Positions 33,001-45,000 of a stretch of DNA of 64,000 nucleotides are shown here, in pieces. Below the pieces are notes generated by a model. The model worked only from the letters and a program-made list of their open reading frames with translations, had not been told where the DNA came from and searched no databases. A program made the position numbers and the translations under genes. The stretch covers positions 26,635,143 through 26,699,142 of the forward strand of contig OZ025265.1 of assembly GCA_964019135.1 (NCBI GenBank), read 5' to 3'. The DNA is from Arenicola marina (taxonomy: Eukaryota; Annelida; Polychaeta; Arenicolidae). Position 1 is the stretch's first letter, and each line of letters starts with the position of its first letter.

Positions 33001-36000
33001 CAAGCAGTGGTGGATCACTCAGGTGTAATTCTATCGATTTATTCTAGTCGGTCGATCTGGAATCCAACCAGTGGTGGATCACTCGGGTGTGAGTCTATCG
33101 CCTTAGTCTAGTTCGCCGACCTGGTGGCCAACCAGTGGTGGATCACTCTGGTGTAAGTCTATCGCCTTAGTCTAGTCGGCCGACCTGGGGACCGACCAGT
33201 GGTGGATCACTCTGGTGTAAGTCTATCGCCTTAGACTTGTCAGCCTTACATCCCTTGGTACAATGTTGCGACACCATGATACCGAAATGTAAGAGCTTTA
33301 GTGCACTTCTGTGCACATACAGGCTAATAAAATTAGTCAAAGAAATCCCGCTGGAGGATGAAGTTGGCGAATGACTCATGTCCCATATTCAAGACCCCAC
33401 TAGCCGTTGTTATGCATCTCAGGTTGCTTACTAACTGAACTACGAATGCTCACGTCTGAGATACCGTAACGTCTTGATAGGGGTGAAAGCGAAATTAATT
33501 TTGAATAAAATAACGCCAAAAAAGCAAAAATTATTTTGAGAGAGAAATTGATGATCTAAGATGGTCATGATCATTATTTTGTGGGTAAGACTCCCTAGAA
33601 ATTGATTATTTAAGGTAATCATGATCTCGCAGGTATTTTTGGGGGAAAAAAATCATGATTAAATGTAGTCATGATCATAATAAACATGATTTTTTTGAAA
33701 ATTGATGATTAAAGGTTATGATGATCATGATCTTTTTGGTAGATTTTGCTGAAAACAGCTGCTTGAAGGTGATCGTGATCCTGATGAATGGCCACCTGTG
33801 TTGTAGGACTGTCGTGCTCATCGTGGCGTTCTCGCAGTACTCCAAGAACCTCCATGTGCCCTGCTTCCACTTCAAGCGGGGTCGCGGATGCCACAAAGTA
33901 CGCGTGGCGATATTCAGACTCTTTCCGGTAAGGCTGTGTCCTACATGAGGTCCGGGGGAGTCTTGTTCCGTGTCTAGCGCTCTCTCTGTCAATCTCAACG
34001 ACCAAGGGATGTTCCCCATCGCGTGGCTCATTATGCCTTATGGGAGTACCCTGAACACCGCATGGAACCGTCGTGCTGTGTGGTGTAGGTGCCACTCAGT
34101 TTATTATGAGAATTAATGATTAATGTTATTGCGTAGCTCATCTCATGCACTAGCCATAGAAAAAAAGCCGATTAGAGCGTGTAAAGAAAGACGACAGAAC
34201 GTTTAAAATGAAGAGGATGTGAGCCTCCAGTGCAGAAATGTGAACTATGTCGCATATAATGCCGCTGAGCGCCTATAACCATTTGATAAAAGAACAGAAA
34301 ACTGACAGTCAGGTTAAACAAAATCAAGATAAAAAAAAATATAAATAATTGAATAGAGACAATAAATCCAAAATTAGTAAATTGAAATATTAAATGACAA
34401 TAAATGAATTAAACCATGACATGACAATAAATGAATTAAACCATGACATGACAATTAATGAATAAATTAATGACATTTAATTCAAATGAACTAACCTAGA
34501 TATAACTACCAAACTTATTTCGCATCATGTCATTACCGACCGAATATTTCATAGCGGATTTGAATATTCATGGTGTCACATTGACCTCTACTGCTAGGTG
34601 TTATTGGCGGTCGGGATCACCTGGGCGGTCTGTGCTATCCTGGTCGCCACCAACGTCTTCCCGAGTGACCCGAGCTTCTGGGTTGGGGGCAACTCGACCA
34701 AGTTCCGGTTGAACGTAGTCCGCAGTGCCAGCTGGTTTCGAGTTCCTTATCCAGGTCGGTCCAAGTGTTAAAGTTGTTCATACATCAATATTTTTCCGGA
34801 GAAAGTAGATTTAAACTATGAATGGAAATGATGCTGTATTTGTTTTTCTACTGTATAATAAGGCTCTCATTATCTGCAATAAATAACGAGGTATGTTGTT
34901 GAGAATCTTTTTTGCGCGAAGTTGGTGATATCGTGTGAGAAGTGTGCGTTATATGTGTACTACGTCATCGAAACTCGGGCATTGTTCCCGAGTTAAAATC
35001 CACACAGTCAGCTAATATGTCCACGAAGTTGTTCCAACGGATTTCGAAAACGATGATGTGTGTGGAGAATATTGCTGTATGAGATTATGATATGCAACAT
35101 GACTATAACACTTCTGGATGTGCAACTAAGACAACAGTATTAAAACGTAGATGCTCCTGAAAGTAGGGAATTATGGATCTGTTAAGCCCCAGCTAGATAT
35201 GTCCAGAGTTTAGAACTATTTCTTAACGAAAGGGGGTTTTCAAGCGATTATCATTTTTGTGACCGCCGAATAAGCACGAAAGCAATTGCGTAGGTAATGC
35301 TGAAATATACCCCAATATATGGGACACGACAATGAATCAATTGACTGTCTCACGAAGAACCCGTCAACATGTAGAAATTTACAATAAATCGATATGATCA
35401 CGAATCCCGCAATTCTATGATGCTGACTACTGAGAAATCCACCTCTCTCTTCCCTGCTACGACACCCCCCCCCCCCCGCCCCGCCCGCCACCCCCTACAC
35501 CTTCACCCGTCCCCTACCCCGACTCCCGGTTCGTGACCCTAGGCCAGTGGGGCATGCCTACCGTCAGTGTCCCAGCAGTCTTCGGAATGCTCTCTGGCGT
35601 CCTGGCCTCCATGGTGGAGTCGGTTGGCGACTACTACGCATGCGCGCGAATCTCCAACGCCCCTCCGCCGCCGATGCATGCTGTGAACAGAGGTAAGATT
35701 TACTGATTAATTAACATCGGTAAGTAAGAGTTGCGCACGAATCTCTATGAATCCCCTTTGCCGCCGATTCATGCTGTGTTGTCTTGGACATGAACGGTTG
35801 TTGATATCGGTGCGGATCCCCTGGGATCTGGAAAGGGCAAATGGCGACACAAGCATATTTGACAAATATACATTCGACATTGACCTTCAACTTCTGACAC
35901 TGAGGATCTGGAAAAGCGACATCGACATTTCTCAGAAAGAAACGACACTGAACTCAGCAACAATCGACATTCGTCACAGGAGCCCCCCCCCCCCCCCCCA

Positions 36001-39000
36001 TTCTAGATACCTATTCCTCCTGAGATAGGGCGACTCATATAATAAGACATGATTAGAACATTTTAGGCCGTATTGTGCATATGAACAATAGATATGGACA
36101 TCACGACCCATACAAGAACGGAAGGGGGGGGGGGGGGTCAGGGCAATTAAACCGTTTCGTTACAGATAAAATGGTTCATGACCGATAGCCTTTCAGAAAA
36201 AACACGTGATGCGTCTGAGATTAAGAGCATAGCTAATTGACATTATTTTTATATATTACATATTTATAGAATATATTATATAACAGGTCCACAATAAACC
36301 CCTTCCACAGATTGTCACCTCCCAGAGTGAAGAGGTTTGAGCGTGCAAAAGCATATGACATGGTTGGTTGTATTTTCAGGACGCTTTAACCACTTTTGGT
36401 CATATTGCATCAATGGAAAAAGGAAGGGGTAGTGGAGCCAGGTCCCCCGGGGGTAATCCCGTACTCTTTGCAAAGATGGACATGGGATCTTTATCCTGCG
36501 GATAAATCCATGGCCACCACGGGGTTCGAACCATCGATTCACGTGCCGTTAGCATATGACATGGTTTCTCGTGTGAGATGGGTCTATCTCAGCCCAAATC
36601 TCCCGTTTGACCATCGCCTAAAGGCTCTGACAGGCTATGGGAGATACACCCATCTCATATTGGAACCAATGCTATATGCATAGCATCTCGTTGCTTACTG
36701 GTCTTACATGATAATCCCTTATAGCATTCGCGCCAGCTCTGCCAATGTTTCATGAGACAATTTTGCCCTGTTCCGCTTTCTATAACGCCAGGCTCATGGG
36801 TCGTTTTGCACATTGCAGGAATCGGGATGGAGGGCATCGGGAGCGTTATTGCCGGTCTTCTGGGTCACGGCAGCGGGACGACCTCCTACAGCGAGAATAT
36901 TGGGACCATCGGGATCACAAGGGTAAGTGGAGCAAGGGAGAGTCGCAATCAACTGAATTAGCTGCTCTGGAACTAATCGATAGAACATTAGATAGCCTGG
37001 ACAAAGGAGACGTACCAATCCATATATAATTAGATCTCACTAAAGCATTTGACGCTATAGACCTGACGTTTTTGTCTCGTTTGACGCTTTTGTCTCGTAA
37101 ACTCAAGCACTATGGGGTTCATGATAAAGCATTATTATTATTCATCTATATTAATGACGTTACTACTGCTAGTAACCTCTTCAGGTTCATCACTTGACTT
37201 CACCAAGGACCAAACGGACTTGTTAAATCATCAGTTGGTGAACAGCTCTACCTGGTTTAGAACAAATAAGTTGACATTGAATTAATTAAATGCAAATATA
37301 TGGTACTTCATATACCACAAAAACACGTAACGGTCCCAAACGTAATGACTAGAACGTGTAGAGGAATTAAATATACTCGGCCTCGCAATAACCCCAAGCT
37401 TGAAATGGCAATCACATATTGATAAAGTAGCTGGAAAGATATCCAAAACTGTTGGGTTTTAAGGACCCTAAAATTCACTCTCCCACCAGAGGCTTTAAAC
37501 ATCATTCACAACTCATTTCCAGCCCCACACCTCAACTATTGTAGTCTTGCGTTGGGATATCAACCTGAAAGGCTACATAAATCACAAAAGAAAGCTATGC
37601 GTTTAATAAAGAGAAGTAGATACAATGCCCATACACACCCATTATTTAAGCAACTTCGGTTATTGAAACTTCCCAATATTCACTGGTTACACATGACTGT
37701 TAAAACTCTATCACAAACCTGAAAATGGAGGGCTTCCGTCTGATTTTTCGAACTTGATATTCTATCATACTGAAGATGTTCATACATACAATACCAGAAA
37801 CAAGCAAATGTTACACGCCAACAGACACTATTACGACTTGGAAACCAAATGTATTAGACAGCATCACCAAACTAGTTAATACTGAGCCATCAGACCGTAT
37901 TGTTAAAATGGACGCACATCGTCTTACTGGTTTCGCTTCCTATGTCGAGCTATGGTATACCATGTGCAGAACCGAACTGTTATGTATGTCAATTGGGTAA
38001 TTAGTCAATTATGATTGGAAATGAACTGGTTATCTCAATGCTTTTGTAGAAGTCGCTTTATAATTATTTTTTAGTGATGCCCTGATAGTAACGTACCCAA
38101 TTGTTGTGTTAAAGCTTTTAGATGTAATTGCGTGGTCCATGGTCTGTGTAAATCAATGATAACTATATACCCGTGTCTTCTCACTTCTCACTTGTCAATT
38201 TTCAATTTGTTTAATTTTCAATTTGTTTAAACTTTTGTACTTTTTGTACCGGTAAAATTTGTCCGCTTGTCATATCCTTACCTTATTTTTGCCCGGTGTT
38301 CGTAGTGTTATTATTAGTTTTTCTGCTATTTTGATGTTATTAAGAATCAAATTCCTGTTGGTCAGGTAGCCCGGGTGACAGCGACCATATGGTCTTAGCC
38401 CGGGTCAACCATCCTAAAGGTCGACATTTTGCTAGTTTACATCCACCATTTACTGTTTTAATACTTGCATATTTAGAAAAATAAATGAACTTTGCACTTG
38501 GACTTGGGTAAGTGGAGATAGAGATAGTTGCTGAGAGTGTTGTGTAGGTGGCCAGCGATATGATGCCATTGTGTTCCGTCTGTCCCGTGCTGCGTGGGTG
38601 GCCAGCGATATGATGCCATTGTGTTCCGTCTGTCCCGTGTTGTGTTGGTGGCCAGCTGTTTGATGCCATTGTGTTCCGTCTGTCCCGTGTTGTTTAGGTG
38701 GCCAGCTGTTTGATGCCATTGTATTCCGTCTGTCCCGTGTTGTTTAGGTGGCCAGCTGTTTGATGCCATTGTGTCCCGTCTGTCCCGTGTTGTGTAGGTG
38801 GCCAGCTGTTTGATGCCATTGTGTTCCGTCTGTCCCGTGTTGTGTAGGTGGCCAGCAGACGAGTGGTGCAGACTGCAGGCGTTATGATGCTGATCTTCGG
38901 CGTGGTTGGCAAGTGTGGGACCCTCTTCAGCCTGATTCCTGACCCTATTGTCGGGGGAGTCTTCATCGTCATGTTCGGTAGGTTCTTCATTATTTCGGCA

Positions 39001-42000
39001 TTTGCTCGCCTATGGAAACGCACAATTAATCACAGACCACGTGTTCCATAATTTCAAGTGGTAGTTGCATTTGTAGTTTATATCTGGGTATTTATCTGTG
39101 CCCTCTAAACTCTTAGTTGTATTACAAAGTAGTGTTCTATAATAGATAAGTTAACGACCAAAGATGTCAGACATAAGACTAGTGCCGTTTAGAGCGACTT
39201 ACAAGGGATAGGGAGTGATACTTATTCCGTATTTTGCTAAATGTTTATGCCTTTAGGAATGATCACAGCTGTGGGAATTTCCAACCTCCAGTTCGTGGAT
39301 TTGAATTCATCCAGGAACCTCTTTATCATTGGTTTCTCCTTCTTCTTCGGATTGACTCTCCCCGCTTACCTGGGAAAGAATCCTGATGTATTGCAAACTG
39401 GTAGGTGGGACCCCCCGGTGAGAGTGGGGGGGGGGGGGGGCGGTCACTGCCTATAGATAGGTATATACAAATGTGCCGCCCAAGCGCCTCTCTCAGTCTC
39501 CGTAACAGAAGTACGCAGTACGTAAAGGGGCTTTGACCCAGAGCTTCACCAGCTCATAGTGGTAGTGTTCACATTGTCAAAAGTGATTATTACGGATTAG
39601 TATTATTGGTCCATTCTGCGCACCACTCCCATTTGGCTACGATCAAAATTGTGGGTAGATATGTGAGTATATGTGTATCAGTGGTTTTCTTTGGCGGAAT
39701 GTTGTCATTGTGCTCTGTTTACAATGTGCTATGTGTATGGCTCGTTAGGGCGGAATGTTGTGATTGTGCGCTATGTGTTTCACTCGTAATGGCAGAATAT
39801 TGTCATTGTGTTCTGTTTAAGGTGCACTTAATATGTATGGCTCGTTATAGCGGAATGTTGTCCTTGTGCCCTGTTTAAGGTGCGCTATGTGTATGGCTCC
39901 TTATGGCAGAACGTTGTCATTGTGCCCTGTTTAAGGTGCGCTATGTGTATGGCTCGTTATGGCAGAATGTTGTCCTTGTGCCTTGTTTAAGGTGCGCTAT
40001 GTGTATGGCTCGTTATAGCGGAATGTTGTCCTTGTGCCCTGTTTAAGGTGCGCTATGTGTATGGCTCGTTATGGCAGAACGTTGTCATTGTGCTCTGTTT
40101 AAGGTGCGCTATGTGTATGGCTCGTTATAGCGGAATGTTGTCATTGGGCCCTGTTTAAGGTGCGCTATGTGTATGGCTCGTTATGGCAGAATGTTTTCCT
40201 TGTGCCTTGTTTAAGGTGCGCTATGTGTATGGCTCGTTATAGCGGAATGTTGTCCGTGTGCCCTGTTTAAGGTGCGCTATGTGTATGGCTGGTTATGGCA
40301 GAATGTTGTCATTGTGCTCTGTTCAAGGTGCGCTATGTGTATGGCTCGTTATAGCGGAATGTTGTCATTGTGTTCTGTTTAAGGTGCACTTAATGTGTAT
40401 GGCTCGTTATAGCGGAATGTTGTCCTTTTGCCCTGTTTAAGGTGCGCTATGTGTATGGCTCGTTATGGCAGAACGTTGTCATTGTGCTCTGTTTAAGGTG
40501 CGCTGTGTGTATGGCTCGTTATAGCGGAATGTTGTCCTTGTGCCCTGTTTAAGGTGCGCTATGTGTATGGCTCGTTATAGCGGAATGTTGTCCTTGTGCC
40601 CTGTTTAAAGTGCGCTATGTGTATGGCTCGTTATGGCAGAACGTTGTCCTTGTGCCCTGTTTAAGGTGCGCTATGTGTATGGCTCGTTATGGCAGAACGT
40701 TGTCATTGTGCCCTGTTTAAGGTGCGCTATGTGTATGGCTCGTTATAGCGGAATGTGGTCATTGTGCCCTGTTTAAGGTGCGCTGTGTGTATGGCTCGTT
40801 ATGGCAGAATGTTGTCATTGTGCTCTGTTTAAGGTGCGCTATGTGTATGGCTCGTTATAGCGGAATGTTGTCATTGTGCCCTGTTTAAGGTGCGCTGTGT
40901 GTATGGCTCGTTATGGCAGAATGTTGTCATTGTGCTCTGTTTAAGGTGCGCTATGTGTATGGCTCGTTATGGCAGAACGTTGTCCTTGTGCTCTGTTCAA
41001 GGTGCGCTATGTGTATGGCTTGCTATGGCAGAATGTTGTCATTGGGCCCTGTTTAAGGTGCGCTGTGTGTATGGCTCGTTATGGCAGAATGTTGTCATTG
41101 TGCCCTGTTTAAGGTACGCTATGTGTATGGCTCGTTATGGCAGAATGTTGTCATTGTGCTCTGTTTAAGGTGCGCTATGTGTATGGCTCGTTATAGCGGA
41201 ATGTTGTCATTGTGCTCTGTTTAAGGTGCGCTATGTGTATGGCTCGTTATAGCAGAACGTTGTCATTGTGCTCTGTTTAAGGTGCGCTATGTGTATGGCT
41301 CGTTATGGCAGAACGTTGTCATTGTGCTCTGTTTAAGGTGCGCTATGTGTATGACTTGTTATGGCAGAATGTTGTCATTGTGCTCTGTTTAAGGTGCGCT
41401 ATGTGTATGGCTCGTTATGGCAGAATGTTGTCCTTGTGCCTTGTTTAAGGTGCGCTATGTGTATGGCTCGTTAGAGCGGAATGTTGTCATTGGGCCCTGT
41501 TTAAGGTGCGCTATGTGTATGGCTCGTTATAGCGGAATGTTGTCATTGTGCCCTGTTTAAGGTGCGCTATGTGTATGGCTCGTTATAGCGGAATGTTGTC
41601 ATTGTGCCCTGTTTAAGGTGCGCTATGTGTATGGCTCGTTATAGCGGAATGTTGTCATTGTGCCCTGTTTAAGGTGCGCTATGTGTATGGCTCGTTATAG
41701 CGGAATGTTGTCATTGGGCCCTGTTTAAGGTGCGCTATGTGTATGGCTCGTTATGGCAGAACGTTGTCATTGTGCTCTGTTTAAGGTGCGCTGTGTGTAT
41801 GACTTGTTATGGCAGAATGTTGTCATTGTGCTCTGTTTAAGGTGCGCTATGTGTATGGCTCGTTATAGCGGAATGTTGTCATTGTGCCCTGTTTAAGGTG
41901 CGCTGTGTGTATGGCTTGTTATGGCAGAATGTTGTCATTGTGCCCTGTTTTAGGTGCGCTATGTGTATGGCTCGTTATGGCAGAATGTTGTCCTTGTGCC

Positions 42001-45000
42001 ATGTTTAAGGTGCGCTATGTGTATGGCTCGTTATAGCGGAATGTTGTCATTGTGCTCTGTTTAAGGTGCGCTGTGTGTATGGCTCGTTATGGCAGAACGT
42101 TGTCATTGTGCCCTGTTTAAGGTGCGCTATGTGTATGGCTCGTTATGGCAGAACGTTGTCATTGTGCCCTGTTTAAGGTGCGCTATGTGTATGGCTCGTT
42201 ATGGCAGAACGTTGTCATTGTGCCCTGTTTAAGGTGCGCTGTGTGTATGGCTCGTTATGGCAGAATGTTGTCATTGTGCTCTGTTCAAGGTGCGCTATGT
42301 GTATGGTTCGTTATAGCGGAATGTTGTCCTTGTGCCCTGTTTAAGGTGCGCTATGTGTATGGCTCGTTATGGCAGAACGTTGTCATTGTGCCCTGTTTAA
42401 GGTGCGCTATGTGTATGGCTCGTTATAGCGGAATGTTGTCCTTGTGCCCTGTTTAAGGTGCGCTATGTGTATGGCTCGTTATGGCAGAACGTTGTCATTC
42501 TGCCCTGTTTAAGGTGCGCTATGTGTATGGCTCGTTATGGCAGAACGTCGTCATTGTGCTCTGTTCAAGGTGCGCTATGTGTATGGCTCGTTATAGCGGA
42601 ATGTTGTCATTGTGCTCTGTTTAGTGTGCGCTATGTGTATGGCTCGTTATGGCAGAACGTTTTCATTGTGCCCTGTTTAAGGTGCGCTATGTGTATGGCT
42701 CGTTATGGCAGAACGTTGTCATTGTGCCCTGTTTAAGGTGCGCTATGTGTATGGCTCGTTATGGCAGAACGTTGTCATTGTGCCCTGTTTAAGGTGCGCT
42801 ATGTGTATGGCTCGTTATGGCAGAATGTTGTCATTGTGCTCTGTTCAAGGTGCGCTATGTGTATGGCTCGTTATAGCGGAATGTTGTCCTTGTGCCCTGT
42901 TTAAGGTGCGCTATGTGTATGGCTCGTTATGGCAGAATGTTGTCATTGTGCCCTGTTTAAGGTGCGCTATGTGTATGGCTCGTTATGGCAGAATGTTGTC
43001 ATTGTGCTCTGTTCAAGGTGCGCTATGTGTATGGCTCGTTATAGCGGAATGTTATCATTGTGCCCTGTTTAAGGTGCGCTATGTGTATGGCTCGTTATGG
43101 CAGAACGTTGTCATTGTGCCCTGTTTAAGGTGCGCTATGTGTATGGCTCGTTATGGCAGAACGTTGTCATTGTGCCCTGTTTAAGGTGCGCTGTGTGTAT
43201 GGCTCGTTATGGCAGAATGTTGTCATTGTGCTCTGTTCAAGGTGCGCTATGTGTATGGCTCGTTATAGCGGAATGTTGTCCTTGTGCCCTGTTTAAGGTG
43301 CGCTATGTGTATGGCTCGTTATGGCAGAACGTTGTCATTGTGCCCTGTTTAAGGTGCGCTATGTGTATGGCTCGTTATGGCAGAATGTTGTCATTGGGCC
43401 CTGTTTAAGGTGCGCTGTGTGTATGGCTCGTTATGGCAGAATGTTGTCATTGTGCCCTGTTTAAGGTGCGCTATGTGTATGGCTCGTTATGGCAGAATGT
43501 TGTCATTGGGCCCTGTTTAAGGTGCGCCATGTGTATGGCTCGTTATGGCAGAACGTTGTCATTGTGCCCTGTTTAAGGTGCGCTATGTGTATGGCTCGTT
43601 ATGGCAGAACGTTGTCATTGTGCCCTGTTTAAGGTGCGCTATGTGTATGGCTCGTTATGGCAGAACGTTGTCATTGTGCCCTGTTTAAGGTGCGCTATGT
43701 GTATGGCTCGTTATGACAGAATGTTGTCATTGTGCCCTGTTTAAGGTGCGCTGTGTGTATGGCTCGTTATAGCGGAATGTTGTCATTGTGCCCTGTTTAA
43801 GGTGCGCTATGTGTATGGCTCGTTATGGCAGAACGTTGTCATTGTGCCCTGTTTAAGGTGCGCTATGTGTATGGCTCGTTATGGCAGAACGTTGTCATTG
43901 TGCCCTGTTTAAGGTGCGCTATGTGTATGGCTCGTTATGGCAGAATGTTGTCATTGTGCCCTGTTTAAGGTGCGCTATGTGTATGGCTCGTTATGGCAGA
44001 ATGTTGTCCTTGTGCCTTGTTTAAGGTGCGCTATGTGTATGGCTCGTTATAGCGGAATGTTGTCATTGTGCTCTGTTCAAGGTACGCTGTGTGTATGGCT
44101 CGTTATGGCAGAATGTTGTCATTGTGCTCTGTTCAAGGTGCGCTATGTGTATGGCTTGTTATGGCAGAATGTTGTCATTGGGCCCTGTTTAAGGTGCGCT
44201 GTGTGTATGGCTCGTTATGGCAGAATGTTGTCATTGTGCCCTGTTTAAGGTGCGCTGTGTGTATGGCTCGTTATGGCAGAATGTTGTCATTGTGCCCTGT
44301 TTAAGGTGCGCTGTGTGTATGACTTGTTATGGCAGAATGTTGTCATTGTGCTCTGTTCAAGGTACGCTATGTGTATGGCTCGTTATGGCAGAATGTTGTC
44401 ATTGGGCCCTGTTTAAGGTGCGCTGTGTGTATGGCTCGTTATGGCAGAATGTTGTCATTGTGCCCTGTTTAAGGTGCGCTGTGTGTATGACTTGTTATGG
44501 CAGAATGTTGTCATTGTGCTCTGTTTAAGGTGCGCTATGTGTATGGCTCGTTATAGCGGAATGTTGTCATTGTGCTCTGTTTAAGGTGCGCTGTGTGTAT
44601 GGCTCGTTATGGCAGAATGTTGTCATTGTGCCCTGTTTAAGGTGCGCTATGTGTATGGCTCGTTATGGCAGAACGTTGTCATTGTGCCCTGTTTAAGGTG
44701 CGCTATGTGTATGGCTCGTTATGGCAGAATGTTGTCATTGTGCTTTGTTTAAGGTGCGCTATGTGTATGGCTCGTTATGGCAGAATGTTGTCCTTGTGCC
44801 CTGTTTAAGGTGCGCTGTGTGTATGGCTCGTTATGGCAGAATGTTGTCTTTGTGCCCTGTTTAAGGTGCGCTATGTGTATGGCTCGTTATGGCAGAACGT
44901 TGTCCTTGTGCCCTGTTTAAGGTGCGCTATGTGTATGGCTCGTTATGGCAGAATGTTGTCATTGGGCCCTGTTTAAGGTGCGCTGTGTGTATGGCTCGTT

